A stretch of 64,000 nucleotides of DNA from Takakia lepidozioides (GCA_030704615.1 CM060731.1:48484001-48548000), one strand, 5' to 3'; counted from the stretch's first letter, positions 1 through 11,213 are shown. Translations and numbers: made by a program. The notes: generated from the letters alone by a model not told the origin.

Positions 1-2774
1 TGTGTAACGAGTCAATTTCTTCCTTCATTGCTAGCTCCCACTTAGCTCGATCAGGAGACATCATCGCCTCCTCATACCGTTTTGGCTCCTCTGGTAATGG
101 TATGTATTCAGTTATTCCAGCAAACGTAGGGTAATTACTCTCCCACTCGCCGAATGTCTGTGGTGGCCGTCGAGATCGACGTACTTCTGTTCCCTGACTT
201 TGCAAGCTTGGTGCAACCCGCTCAGGCCCTGTGTTTGCTGCATAAATTTCGCCTTCATCCATGGCAATAGGTAGATCCACTACTAGTTGAAGCTCAGGAT
301 GCTCATTATGTTGGTCAATCGTATTCCCCTCATAATTTTGTACTTCTGGAGCCATTTTGTCTCCCACTCCCTCAAGTACCATAGTGCATGTGTTAGGTCT
401 GCTCATCATTTCTTCGATGGGTGAAGAATTACGGTTACCCTTCTCATCTACTAACACATCACGGCTGATGACTATGTGCTGCTGCTCAATATCCCATAGC
501 CGATACGCCTTAGATTCCACACTGTAACCAAGAAATATGCACTTTTTGCTCTTGGCATCCAATTTTTTTCTCAACTCTTTGGGTACATGTGAATATGCCA
601 TGCTACCAAACACTCGTAGATGGCTGATGTCAGGTTTCTTCCCATTCCAGGCCTCCAAAGGTGTTTTCCCATTCAACACCCTGGTTCCCGTTCGATTTAG
701 GGTGTATGCAGCTGTAGTGGCAGCTTCTGCCCATAAATTAGGACTGAGACCTTTTGCTTGCAGCATACATCTAACTCTTTCAAGCAGAGTCCTATTGTCC
801 CTTTCGATGACACCATTTTGCTCTGGGGAATATGGCACTGTAAGTTCCTGCCGAATTCCATTTTCTTCAAGGAAAGTCTTAAATTTTGCGCTCAAGAATT
901 CTCCTCTTCTGTCGCTTCTAAGCTTTCTCACTGCATGTCCTGTCTCTATCTCTGATTCCACACACAGCTGCTTGAGAACTTCTCCTTTTGTTTTCATGCA
1001 ATACAAGATCCTATAGCTGCTATAATCATCTTTAAACATGACAAAATGTTTGGAACCTCCATGCAAGTCTACATTCATTGTACACACATCAGCATGGTAG
1101 AACTCTCCAGGAGTCTGAACCCTCTCACGTTCTTCATTTACTGGAAACGCAACTCTGTGATTCTTGCCCATAGCACAACCTTCACAGAACTCCAGATCTG
1201 CATTAGGGTTCAGTATTTTCATACCATCGACGATTTGTGTTTTCTCCATTTGTTTAATCATGTCGACACTAATGTGTCCAAGTCGATCATGCCACGTTTG
1301 AAGACTTGCTCCCCCAATTGTCACTGCCCACATTTGCTTGAATATTATCCGTCGACAATACCATGTTTGCTTGCAGAGATTCTCCCGTAATCACTTTGAT
1401 TTGCAGTTTCCAAAGGTTTCCCTCTCTCACTCCAGTCATCATAAGAGGTCCCCTTCCCTGATTTGCATACAGCTTACAAGTACGCTTATCATAGATGACG
1501 ATGTAATCTCTGTCTACAGCCTTCGCTACTGAGAACAGATTCTTTCTGAGGTCAGGTACAAACAACACGTTGTGTATTGTTCCCTTTTTCCACTCACTTC
1601 CTGCTAGGGTTAGGATATCTATATCCCCTATTCCACTTGCCCATACTGTAACATCAGTGGCAACTTGTACTCCCCAACGATGAGATTCAATCTTCTTAAG
1701 ATTTTTGAACCATTGCATCTTGTTGGTCATGTGCTCAGATGCAGCACTGTCCGAGTACCAGGATATATCGTCTTCATCGCAAACTTTCTCTCCAATTGAC
1801 GTGTTGTTGTACACTGCTGCATTAGCATTGCTAATATGTACAATCTTTACCAGATCATTGACAATGTTCTGATCAGTGTTTCTTCGTTGTATCACTGAGC
1901 CATCATCGACACGCTCTCTTTCTTCATGATGAAATGCAGTGGCAACATAGGCATCACTCATCTTAATGGATTCCACCATGTTACCAGCGATACTCTTCGT
2001 ACATTCTCGCTCCCAGTGCCCAACTTCACCGCAGGTGTTGCACCTCGTTTTCTTTTTTAACTCCGCTATTCTTTCAGCTCTCTCCTTCTTCTGCTCCTTT
2101 GTCAGAAAACTTCCACCGCTTGTGGATGAGTTATGTCTTCCTTTGACATGCTTTGTGAAAAAAGCTTTATCCATGACATCCTCTGTGTTTCCTCGCGCTT
2201 TTCTCAACGCTTCTTTTTTGAGTAACCTAGATTGCAAGTTGTTCAACGTCCTCTCGGCAGCGGGTACACTATCCCATGCATCTAAGATGTTCTCAGAGCT
2301 TGGAGGTAAAGTGCACACTATCTTTGCCATGATAGCTGATTCAGTCATCTTCTCACCAAGATCACTCAACTATTTTGCCATCAGTTCTATCTTGCTGATA
2401 TAACTGGAGATGCTCTCATTTTCTTCCATCTTGAGATGATACATCTTGCTTTGTAAGACATGAATGTTCTCGGTAGCATTTTGCTCATGAACTGCCACTA
2501 GTTTTGCCCACATCTCTACTGAGTTTGTGCAGTTTACCAACTGTTGCAGGTGATTCTTATCTACTCCTTGTGTAATATACATGCAGGCATTGTTGTCCCT
2601 ATCATCCCATTCGTCTTTATCCGAGGCCACTGCTCTCAAATCCTTCCCACTGACAAGAGACCATAGCTTCTTGGCTCTTAGGAGAATCATCATTTGAAAC
2701 TTCCATAGAGAAAAATTCTCTCATGAAAATCTCTCTATCTGCATCACATCTTTCGATGTGGTAACTGAACTCAT
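1..2774 (-). pseudogene. Copia A gag-protease-integrase-RT polyprotein (broken)
   Basis: Translation can be followed from an ATG at 2774. Gag holds a zinc knuckle (CNTCGEVGHWEREC, about 2050-2005). The protease site reads WYSDSAASEHM where Copia proteases normally have D-S/T-G, so the active-site glycine appears replaced. Integrase follows with WHDRLGH and CEGCAMGK (zinc-binding HHCC), the core with LRSDRRGEF and PEQNGVIERDNRT, then LWAEAATTAAYTLNR. RT begins near base 165. Breaks: a TGA in the gag N-terminus (near 2720), a TAG at 2370-2372, and a frame change near a run of five C (1311-1315, plus strand) between protease and integrase. Between the breaks the protein is well conserved, so the copy is fairly young but cannot make an intact polyprotein. 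Confidence 0.9.
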
Positions 2775-2903
2775 CTTTGCTGCTATTTCCTAGATCTCTT
2801 TGCTAGTTCTAGTTTCATTCGTGAACAAAATCAAGAAAAAAAAAAAACTCTCAGAAATAAAATTGTTCACGAAAGCACTCTCTGAATGAGCTTCAAACGT
2901 TTG

Positions 2904-2916
2904 TGGGCCCATAACC
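2904..2916 (-). other. primer-binding site of Copia A (initiator Met tRNA, anticodon region)
   Basis: Directly inside the LTR end (TACA) the minus strand reads GGTTATGGGCCCA. From memory this is complementary to the anticodon stem-loop region of plant initiator Met tRNA rather than to its 3' end. That is the arrangement of Copia-type elements primed by a tRNA fragment. The same motif serves element C at 9650-9662. Confidence 0.75.
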
Positions 2917-3336
2917 TGTAGAAAAACTCAAAGCACACAATACTATCTAGAATAGCAATTCAAAGATTCAGGCAATCAAAACACACGATGGTATCAGAGC
3001 ACTATACACTACTGCAATTCCACCATCAGGCATCAACATACTGAGAAGTTTTCAGCACCACAAAGACTCTTTGTAGTAAGCCTAAATACTATTCGTAGTA
3101 ACGATTGTTCGGCGCTGGCGGGAGTCTAGTAATTCAAAACAATGCTGTCACTATTCATCCGTAAATAGTACGCAGTAACAACACCTTGGCCAACTGCATG
3201 TCTCCGTTAAATCCTAGTGTAACCTAATTGGCCTCTGACTTAGATATTCCGTCATGGAATAAATCAGTGTAACTCGTAACTCTTGATGACTTGCAGTAAC
3301 ATGGTCACACTGCCATTTCAACCAGAAAAAACAACA
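2917..3336 (-). repeat. 5' LTR of Copia A (420 bp)
   Basis: It begins TGTTG and ends TACA on the minus strand. It is a near-identical inverted copy of 5110-5529, with only scattered substitutions. It contains, antisense to the element, TGGTATCAGAGC (2989-3000), which would be a classic initiator-Met primer-binding site if it were outside the LTR. Confidence 0.9.
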
Positions 3337-3398
3337 CTCCCACACTGGTTATTCCATGGCAAGAGAAAAAGATCCTACGAAACAAAATGAATAGCCAC
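3337..3398 (-). other. polypurine tract and pre-LTR sequence stranded upstream of LTR A
   Basis: These 62 bases match, inverted, the sequence just before the 3' LTR of element B (about 5048-5109), including the purine tract next to the LTR. An element's 5' LTR should be preceded by host DNA, not by its own 3' end. The homology stops at 3396-3398, where sequence switches to the RT start of element B with only two or three shared bases. Confidence 0.75.
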
Positions 3399-5022
3399 AG
3401 ACATTCGGCGAGTGGGAGAGTAATTACCCTACGTTTGCTGGAATAACTGAGTACATACCATTACCAGAGGAGCCAAAACGGTATGAGGAGGCGATGATGT
3501 CTCCTGATCGAGCTAAGTGGGAGCTAGCAATGAAGGAAGAAATTGACTCGTTACACAAAAATGAAACGTGGATGCTTGTTGATCTGCCAAAGGGAAGACA
3601 CACAGTGAAATGCAAATGGGTATACAAGGTAAAGCCTCGAGCAGATGGGAGTATTGAGAGGTATAAAGCCCGGTTGGTTGCAAAAGGATACTCGCAGGAG
3701 TATGGAATTGATTTTCAAGAAACTTTTGCCCCCGTTGCGAAATTCGATTCAATCAGAACCCTATTAGCAGTGGCTGCCGCTGAGGATCTGGAAATGATTC
3801 AATTCGATATAAAAACCGCTTTCCTGCATGGAGAGTTACAGGAGGAGATATATATGGATCAGCCCAGAGGCTATGTGAAGCCAGGAGAAGAAAAGAAAGT
3901 CTGTAGACTATTAAAAAGTTTATATGGACTTCGTCAAGCATCGAGGGCATGGAACACGAGGTTCAATGATTTTCTAGTCAAATATGACCTGCAACCCAGC
4001 GCAGCAGACCCCTGTGTGTATTTTCGCAACTCACCGCCAAAGTTATTCACCACCATTTTTGTGGATGACGGGCTAGGTTGCTCGGAGAGCAAAGAAATAC
4101 TGGATGGTATGATTAGTTTTCTTAACAAGGAATTTGAAGTTAAAGTTGGAAGCGCCGAATGCTATGTTGGCCTTCACATTGAAAGAAACAGGGGATTGCG
4201 ATCGATCACCATAGACCAACACCGATACGTGATGTTCATAATCCAGAAATTTGGATTTGGGGATGCACATACAGTGAGTACACCTGCAGATCCCAATGTG
4301 CAGTTGCATCTACCAAGAGGTGAAGATGAAGAAGAGGAACATGAGTTTCCTTACCAACACGCAGTTGGGAGCTTGATGTTCGTCATGATTGGCACACGGC
4401 CAGACATTGCATATGCGGTCAGCACTGTGGCCAAGTATTCACAGAATCCCAAACGAATTCATTGCACAGCTGTAAAGAGGATATTCACATATCTCAGGGG
4501 GACAACAGACTATCGTCTGTGCTACTCACGTTGCAAGAATTCAAACACTCTTACGGCTTTTGCTGATGCTGACTATGCAGGGGACTTGGACGATCGACGA
4601 TCTAGAAGTGGGAGCGTCACATTACTCAATCAAGCAGCTGGTACGTGGGTGAGCAGAAAACAAATGTGCACAGCAGGTTCCACGACAGAGTTAGAGTACA
4701 TAGCAGCCTGTTTAACTGCGAAGGAGACAATCTGGTTACAAAGGTTGCTGTCTGATCTTGGGCACACACAGAATGACCCTACTCCCTTATATTCAGACAA
4801 TCAAAGTGCAATCCGATTGGTCTTGAATCCGGAGTTTCATCGAAGAACAAAGCACATTGATGTGCAATATCATATGCTGCGAGATTTTTAGGCACAGGGT
4901 GCAATCCAGATGACGTATATGAATACGAATGCACAGATCGCAGATATCTTAACGAAGCCTCTTACCGCTGACAAGTTTAATCGATTCCGTAGCATGCTTG
5001 GATTGATAGTGCAACCAATCTG
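3397..5022 (+). pseudogene. Copia B reverse transcriptase-RNase H
   Basis: One long frame covers RT and RNase H. RT motifs in order are KWVYKVKPRADGS, KARLVAKGYSQ, FAPVAKFDSIR, the catalytic D in QFDIKTAFLHG, SLYGLRQASRAWN, and FVDDG, the Copia form of the YxDD catalytic loop. RNase H follows with FADADYAGD, SRSGS, STTELEYIA and KHIDVQYH. A single TAG after MLRDF (4889-4891) interrupts the frame; the same frame then continues to ADILTKPL and a natural stop at about 5022. The truncated 5' end removes any start codon, so translation would need an outside promoter. Confidence 0.92.
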
Positions 5023-5100
5023 AGTGTGAGTTTTTTGTGCACACATTGGCTATTCATTTTGTTTCGTAGGATCTTTTTCTCTTGCCATGGAATAACCAGT

Positions 5101-5109
5101 GAGTGGGAG
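5101..5109 (+). other. polypurine tract of Copia B
   Basis: GAGTGGGAG sits immediately before the LTR start TGTTG, as expected for the plus-strand primer of a Copia element. Confidence 0.7.
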
Positions 5110-5529
5110 TGTTGTTTTTTCTGATTGAAATGGCAGTGTGACCATGTTACTGCAAGTCATCAAGAGTTACGAGTTACACTGATTTATTCCATGACGGAAT
5201 ATCTAAGTCAGAGGCCAATTAGGTTACACTAGGATTTAACGGAGACATGCAGTTGGCCAAGGTGTTGTTACTGCGTACTATTTACGGATGGATAGTGACA
5301 GCATTGTTTTGAATTACTAGACTCCCGCCAGCGCCGAGCAATCGTTACTACGAATAGTATTTAGGCTTACTACAGAGAGTCTTTGTGGTGCTGAAAACTT
5401 CTCAGTATGTTGATGTCTAATGGTGGAATTGCAGTAGTGTAAAGTGCTCTGATACCATCGTGTGTTTTGATTGCCTGAATCTTTGAATTGCTGTTCTAGA
5501 TAGTATTGTGTGCTTTGAGTTTTTCTACA
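5110..5529 (+). repeat. 3' LTR of Copia B (420 bp)
   Basis: It begins TGTTG and ends CTACA. It matches LTR A (2917-3336) in inverted orientation over its full 420 bp. The LTR sense strand carries GCTCTGATACCA at 5446-5457, identical to the 3' end of initiator Met tRNA. The 32 bases from 5530 to 5561 separate it from Copia C and hold nothing recognisable. Confidence 0.9.
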
Positions 5530-5561
5530 CATTGTGCCACCGGTGGCCTTATTGGACCATA

Positions 5562-5591
5562 CTGTTAAATGTAGTGGTTGCAAGTTCACTA
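5562..5591 (-). repeat. terminal 30-bp repeat of Copia C (3' copy)
   Basis: The 30 bases starting CTGTTAAATGTAG are identical at 5562-5591 and 9661-9690, in direct orientation, at the two ends of the element. On the element's sense strand the repeat ends CATTTAACA, a proper LTR end, directly before the PBS at the 5' side. This appears to be all that remains of the 3' LTR. Confidence 0.8.
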
Positions 5592-7253
5592 AGCAACGGG
5601 ACCTCCATTGAGAAGTAGCACAATCCCTGATCGAGATTTCCTGTCATCAATATCTCCAGCATAATTTGAATCACAGTAACCAATAAGAATGTTTGGCTCT
5701 TTTGTGACTGAGTAGGTGAGGGCCAGGTTTGGTGAACCTCTCAAGTACTTCATCACCCTTGATACGGCATTGCAGTGAGCCTGCTTTGGTCGTTCGTTAT
5801 ATTTGGCCACGTTGCTCACCTAGAAAGAAATGTCTGGTCGAGTGCCCATAGATGCAAAACATTTGGCTGCCTACAATTTCCTTGTAGGGGTAGGTGGTGA
5901 TCGTGTCTTCATCTTGTCTGGTGATGTTGTCAAGGCGACTGTTTGGATCAGCAGGCACAGAGACTGAATGGGCATCGGAAAATCCAACTTTTGAAGCATA
6001 CGTAGGACGTACCTTGTCTGATCGACATGCATGACACGATTGGCACGGTCCCTCGTGATGTGAAGACCAACATATATCTCTGGCACTCCTTGGGTAATTT
6101 TGAACGTCTTCCCCATGTAGCCTAAAATATCATTGACATTGTCTGATCTGTGACTGCAAATCAGACCATCATCAACAAATATCGCCAAAATGAGCTTGGG
6201 TTCTGTTGTGCTATAATACACACAAGGATTGGCTGGGCTTGGAATTAAGCCATAGGTCTGAACGAAGCTGTTGAATTTTCGATTCCATGCCCTAGAAACT
6301 TGCCGCAACCCATACAAGGATTTCTTGAGTCGGCATACAGCTGTAGGTTGGCTGGGATCAACAAAACCACGCGGTTGCTCCATATAGATTTCCTCGGTGA
6401 TTTCTTCATAGAGGAACGCAGTCTTCATATCGAATTGCGTGATATCTAAATTCAACACTGTCGCAACTGACAATATCGTGCGAATGGAATCAAATTTCGC
6501 AACAGGAGAAAACGTTTCAGTGTAATCAACGCCGGCTCGCTAGGTGTAACCTTTGGCGCATAGACGTGCCTTGAAGCGATCAATGCCTCCATCAACGTTA
6601 AGCTTAAGCTTATACACCCATTTGCATGTAATTTTCTTTCTCCCAGGTGACAGAGGCTCGAGCTGCCAAGTCTCATTTTCCAAGAGTGATTGATACTCCT
6701 CCACCATAGCCTTTTTCCACTCATTGCTTTCGCTACAATTTAGCGCTGCGTCATAGCTGTCTGGCTCCTCAGACAGGTGGCCATCATAGTTGGCAACACA
6801 AGCATGATGCCGACCAGGGTAAAACCAGTCTCCATACATGTTCGGGGCTCTCCTGGTTCTTGGCTCCATCTCGGTTGTATCTTCATCGACCACAACTGCT
6901 GGTGAGATGGTCTTGGGTGGTCGGTCAACACATCTTGGGACCAAGTCTGGCGGCTGACTTGTTGAGGCTTCTGGTTGCTCATCAAACCCCAAACTTGACA
7001 CGTTCATCATGTTCCCCACTCTGGGACTGATTGGTGCCAAGTGGACATCTTCCACCAAGACATCTATTCTTGGCTGCACTGATTCACTTCCTCCCACTGA
7101 AGTGTTACCTTCTACTGGAGCCTGCAGGAATGCCACAACTCCTTGTGTGGTGTCAGCCATGTCACCCTTGGGCTCTGGGTTGTATTGCACGATTGACTTG
7201 CTCCATGCATCGCGGTCTTCACTTATCGCCTGAACCGCCTCCTCATTGAACAA
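5589..7253 (-). pseudogene. Copia C reverse transcriptase-RNase H (broken)
   Basis: From 7253 down, a variable linker leads to RT with KWVYKLKLNVDGG and KARLCAKGYT, then a TAG (6540-6542). The frame resumes with FSPVAKFDSIR, the catalytic QFDMKTAFLYEE, SLYGLRQVSRAWN and FVDDGL. A frameshift near 5990 (after KLDFP) moves the reading frame. RNase H starts again with VAKYNERPKQAHCNAVSRV, MKYLRG, YCDSNYAGDIDDRKSRSG and ends at 5589, where the coding sequence is lost. At least three lesions, so inactive. Confidence 0.88.
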
Positions 7254-7292
7254 AACGTCCCTGCTCTCCTCAATTCTTCTCTTGTGAGGTAG

Positions 7293-7922
7293 CTAGACTC
7301 TATAGGCTTTCCTCATCAAGCTATATCCCATAAAAACACCATTCGTGCTTTTTGAATCGAACTTTGTCCTCAATTCTTTGGGAACATGCACATAGGCATC
7401 ACACCCAAAGACTCTCATGTGCAATACAGATGGCCGCTCCTTATTCCAGGCTTCAAATGGAGTCTTGTCGAGCAACGTGCATGTCGATGTTCTGTTCAGA
7501 GTGTAGACCGTTGTATGTAAGGCCTCACCCCAAAACCATGGATGCACATTGCTAGAATAGATCATGCTTCTCACCATCTCCATGATGGTTCTATTCTCAC
7601 GCTCACTGGCTCCATTTTGCTCAGGTGTGTATGCAGTAGTCATCTCATGCTTTGCCTCAATGTCTGTGAGATATTTTTCAAAATCCTTCCATGTGAACTC
7701 GCCACCACGATCTGATCGCAACACCTTCATTGTTTGACAACTTTCTCTTTCCATCAGGGACAAAAATTTCTTGAGACACCTTAAAGCTTCAGACTTCTTT
7801 GTAATGCAATACACCACTCTATAAGCCGAGTGATCATCCTTGAACAAGATGAAGTACTTCGCTCCTCCAGCTGATCTTGTACTGAATGGTCCACATAAGT
7901 CAGTGTGAACCAAGTCTCCCAC
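7293..7922 (-). pseudogene. Copia C integrase core
   Basis: The 209-residue frame holds the DDE catalytic core: HTDLCGPFSTRS with the first Asp, LRSDRGGEF with the second, and PEQNGASERENRT with the Glu. It is followed by WFWGEALHTTVYTLNRT and the conserved FGCDAYVHVPKELR. It should be continuous with the upstream gag-protease frame, but a 1-base shift around 7922-7930 creates a TAG between them. The C-terminal end runs to a stop at 7293. Confidence 0.88.
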
Positions 7923-9450
7923 TATTGTTGCTCTCTGAATGCCTTCTTTGAGAACTTACTCCTCTGATGCTTTCCAAAAGCACAACCTTCACAAAACATA
8001 GGCTTCTTCTTGTTTGTGAGGTTTAATCCATCACCCATCGCTTCCGTTGTCAAGACTGACTGACAGTTCACGTGGCCAAGTCTTCTATGCCAAAGCTCCA
8101 AACTCTGGCCTGCAGCAGATTCTCCTGCAAAAGCTCCTGCCAGAAATGCTTGAGCTTTGGACGTTGTGACTTTGATGTGTAGATGCCACATGTCATTTTT
8201 GACATACCCTTCCATGACCACCTTGCCATCTTGCATGAGGGTGCAGCTGTTCTTGGTATGCATAGTAGCAACGTTCATGTTGGCAGTTCTCAAGATCGAA
8301 AAAGGATTCCGTCCCAAACCCAGGACATGTAAAACATCCGTGAGCTCGCTATCATACCATCCGTCTCCAGCTTTCACCCGGATGTCAATATTGCCAATGC
8401 CAACCACCGGATACTCGATGCCACCAATGCCTTCTACGGTCTCCTCAAGCATGGCAATGTCTCTATAAGACTTGAACCACTCCCTTCGGTCTGTCATGTG
8501 AGTATTGGCACCAGTATCAGTTATCCATGCATCTTTGTCCCTTGAGCTTGAACTGTATACTGTATCAGCCATCCACGCCTTGTATGTAGATCCCACGTGC
8601 TTCTCTTCTTTGGCATCACCGTCTTTTTTCTTCTTTTCTGGGCACTCCCGCTTCCAGTGCCCTGTCTTGCCACATTTGAAGCAGGTCGTCTCCTCCTTCT
8701 CCTTGGCTATGGCAGCCCTTCTTGCTTCAGCTTGCTCAGCTGTCAACTTTGGCTTTGAGCTCTCTCCAGCAAAACATTTCGAGTTCTGACCTTTCTTCAC
8801 TGCCAAGAATGCCTTGGCTGCCATCTCACTCGCCTCAGTCTTTGCTCTTCCCTCCTCTGTCAGCCGCGAGGTCAACATTTCAATGTTCTTTTCTGGTCCA
8901 TCCGGCACACTATCCCAGGCTGATCTGAAATGACTGAGATATGTTGGCAAGTTGCAAAGAATCTTGGCAATAACTGCCGAATCTGTAAAGCTGGCATCTC
9001 CCATGCCTCTCAGCGAATTGATAATGAGCTCAATTTTGCCAAGAAAATCTGCTATGTCTTCTCCGTCCTCCATGCTGCACTTGTAAAAGTTTTCTTGAAG
9101 GCGAAAAACATCTCCGCTGATCGTTGCTCATGCACGATGCTGAGCTTATGCCAGAAAGCGGCTGATGTCTCACAACCCATTAGGTTCTTTAGCTGTCTTC
9201 GATCCACTGCTTGGCATAGAAGACCAATCGCTTGATTGTCATGCTTCACCCATTTAGTCACTGCTACTGGGTCAGGACCTACGACCGGTGCTCCTTTGAC
9301 TCCATACACTTTGGCTGGCTTTGGCTCAGTCCCATCAACAACGGACATAAGCTCTTTTCCTCTAAAAATTGCTTTCATCTGATACTTCCACATGGCAAAA
9401 CCCTCACCATTGAATCTCTCGATATTACTTGACTCTTTTGCCACCTCCAT
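7922..9450 (-). pseudogene. Copia C gag-protease-integrase zinc domain
   Basis: Gag starts at an ATG at 9450 (MEVAKESSNIERFNGEGFAM) and changes frame near 9065, where two overlapping frames meet. The second frame contains a zinc knuckle CFKCGKTGHWKREC (about 8670-8630), the protease site WITDTGANTHM with an intact D-T-G (about 8530-8500), and the integrase zinc-binding residues in LWHRRLGHV and FCEGCAFGKHQR. Unlike element A the protease active site is conserved. The frame ends at 7922. Confidence 0.9.
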
Positions 9451-9649
9451 GGCGCTGCTCTCTCAGATTCGTTTTTTCTAAATAAATATCTTAAGCGATT
9501 CACCTACTGCACTATAAGACTGCTCTATCAGACTGTGCTTGAAGACTCGATCTCAACATGAAAGCAAAAGGCAAAAACTATGAAAGAGAATGTCAGCTCA
9601 AGAAAAAAAAAATACAATAGAACAAAACAAAGCACCCAGCTAGAAGCGT

Positions 9650-9662
9650 GGGCCCATAACCT
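9650..9662 (-). other. primer-binding site of Copia C
   Basis: GGTTATGGGCCCA on the minus strand, directly inside the LTR end CATTTAACA. It is the same initiator-Met anticodon-region site as in Copia A, although the two families differ in protein sequence. Confidence 0.75.
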
Positions 9663-9690
9663 GTTAAATGTAGTGGTTGCAAGTTCACTA
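9661..9690 (-). repeat. terminal 30-bp repeat of Copia C (5' copy)
   Basis: Identical to 5562-5591. Sequence beyond 9690 differs from that beyond 5591, so the shared terminal block is only about 30 bases. Confidence 0.8.
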
Positions 9691-11213
9691 TCTTGTGCAA
9701 TGATACGCCACACCTGGATCTAGGCACCAGCGTCATCTGTCTAGGCCAATAGTTGGAACAAAATATGATCGAGCAACATTTCTCTATCTAGAGACTGAAT
9801 TTTTAACCGTAAATCGAAAATTGAACATCATAATACCTTGGGATATGCAAATAGCAGTTCATATGTGACAACTTGTGATAATTCAAGGGGTCATGTGATA
9901 TAGCATAAAGCAATCTCAACGATCCGCCCGTATTCTGAAGATCTCTGAGTTTCGCTTGATTGAACGTCAATAGCAAACGTCTGACAACATATAGTAGTAG
10001 TAGTCGTCCTGAACTTGAAGGAGTGCGCATTGTCTAAAAATCCATGTATCTCATGAACTAACTTCTTCAGGACTTAGTGTTAACCAGAATCCATGCTACG
10101 AGAAAACAGATGAAGTCATTTAAGTATAGATCTATATTTGAGCTTGACCAAGCCACATCATGGACCATTCAGTCTGTTGTGCAAAAGATCACTCAAAGGT
10201 TCAAGAGACTTCTAGTATTGTATTTAATTCAATAGTTTCCAAGTACACCACTGCACATGACGTTTAATTAATGCATACCATTTGAACAGTATCTTACTGC
10301 GCTTATAGAAATATCTAGAATGCATAACCTGGCTAAGAATGTACTCATATTAAGACCGTAGCCTTGTGGCCATTGACCCCGCGCCCAGTTTGAGCGGAAC
10401 ACAAAGGGACACAAAGGGACACAAAGGGACAGAAACTACCTTCGTCGTGAGGGGCTGACGCCGGTAGTATGACGTACCTTGGAATAGACAATTGATCCGA
10501 GTTTTCCAGAATATATCCTCTAGAAAAATCGACCCTTTACACAAGCATCAATCTGCTGTGTGTGATTTGCCTAATAACTAGACCCCAAAAGGGCATGGCC
10601 CTTTTGGCTCAGCCTCGAGATTTCAAAGTTGGTAAACAGAGGTACAGGCACAAATCCCTTGATGGAATTGAAGAGGGAGAGAAAGAGAGAAAACATATAC
10701 AGGATTGGCAGCTTGCAGCCAGACTCCTTCCTCGCAACCAAGAGCTGTGAGTAAAAGCTCAGGGAAATTCAAATGTCGAAGCTCACGAGCGCCGTCAGGC
10801 GTCATCTCTTCCATCGTGCAGGAAAATAATTGACATCAACTTTATCATATAATGGGGACCATATGACTACAGGACAGAGTAAAAGTAGACTACCTCTGTG
10901 CAAGCACCCCATCAAACCCAAATTCCAGTCTCCACTAGGGCTACAGCTTGTATTAGGAGTGTCTAATACTTACAGTCCCACCAAGCACAGACCATGGAAA
11001 ACCGTGCTGGAGCCAAGCAGTCCCTCATCGAGAGCAGTTCTCCAATCACCCTGGGCCGGAAGAACAAAGCCATAACAGCGCCAGGAGTCGCAGACCATTG
11101 CAAGAATATAAGGTTCTACAGCGCCAGAAGCAATACAACTGACTTAAGACTAGAAACACAAAGCTCCGGGGACTGACATTGCAAGGTGCGCCATGCCTTG
11201 CTTACCACTTGTG
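9691..11213. other. non-coding stretch, possible 5' LTR remainder of Copia C
   Basis: No convincing gene. The part next to 9690 may be the remainder of the Copia C 5' LTR. Three exact tandem copies of the 10-mer ACAAAGGGAC lie at 10401-10430. Open frames here lack conserved features. Confidence 0.6.

Larger units (their letters stand above)
1..3336 (-). mobile_element. Copia LTR retrotransposon A, 5' part (cut by window start)
   Basis: On the minus strand the order is 5' LTR (3336-2917), primer-binding site, gag, protease, integrase and the first part of reverse transcriptase, which runs off the window at base 1. The order PR-INT-RT is diagnostic of Copia (Ty1) elements. The copy is decayed by in-frame stops and a frameshift. 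Bases 1-167 are an inverted copy of 3397-3557, where element B of the same family begins, so A and B form a head-to-head pair. Confidence 0.93.
3397..5529 (+). mobile_element. Copia LTR retrotransposon B, 3' part only
   Basis: Same family as A but on the plus strand. It starts abruptly within the integrase-RT linker, continues through RT and RNase H, and ends with a complete 3' LTR (5110-5529). Nothing of its gag, protease or integrase is present. Its first 160 bases duplicate, inverted, the bases at the window start. Confidence 0.92.
5562..9690 (-). mobile_element. Copia LTR retrotransposon C (3' end truncated)
   Basis: Minus-strand order is PBS (9662-9650), gag, protease, integrase, RT, RNase H. 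It is a different family from A/B judged by protein sequence. The 3' end is damaged: RNase H stops after the SRSGIVLLLNGG segment and is joined directly to the last ~30 bases of the LTR (5562-5591). The same 30 bases precede the PBS at 9661-9690. A full 5' LTR may continue to the right of 9690, but no second copy is left to define it. Confidence 0.9.

Noticed and set aside
537-1016. 159-codon plus-strand ORF
   Set aside because: Exact antisense shadow of the Copia A integrase coding sequence.
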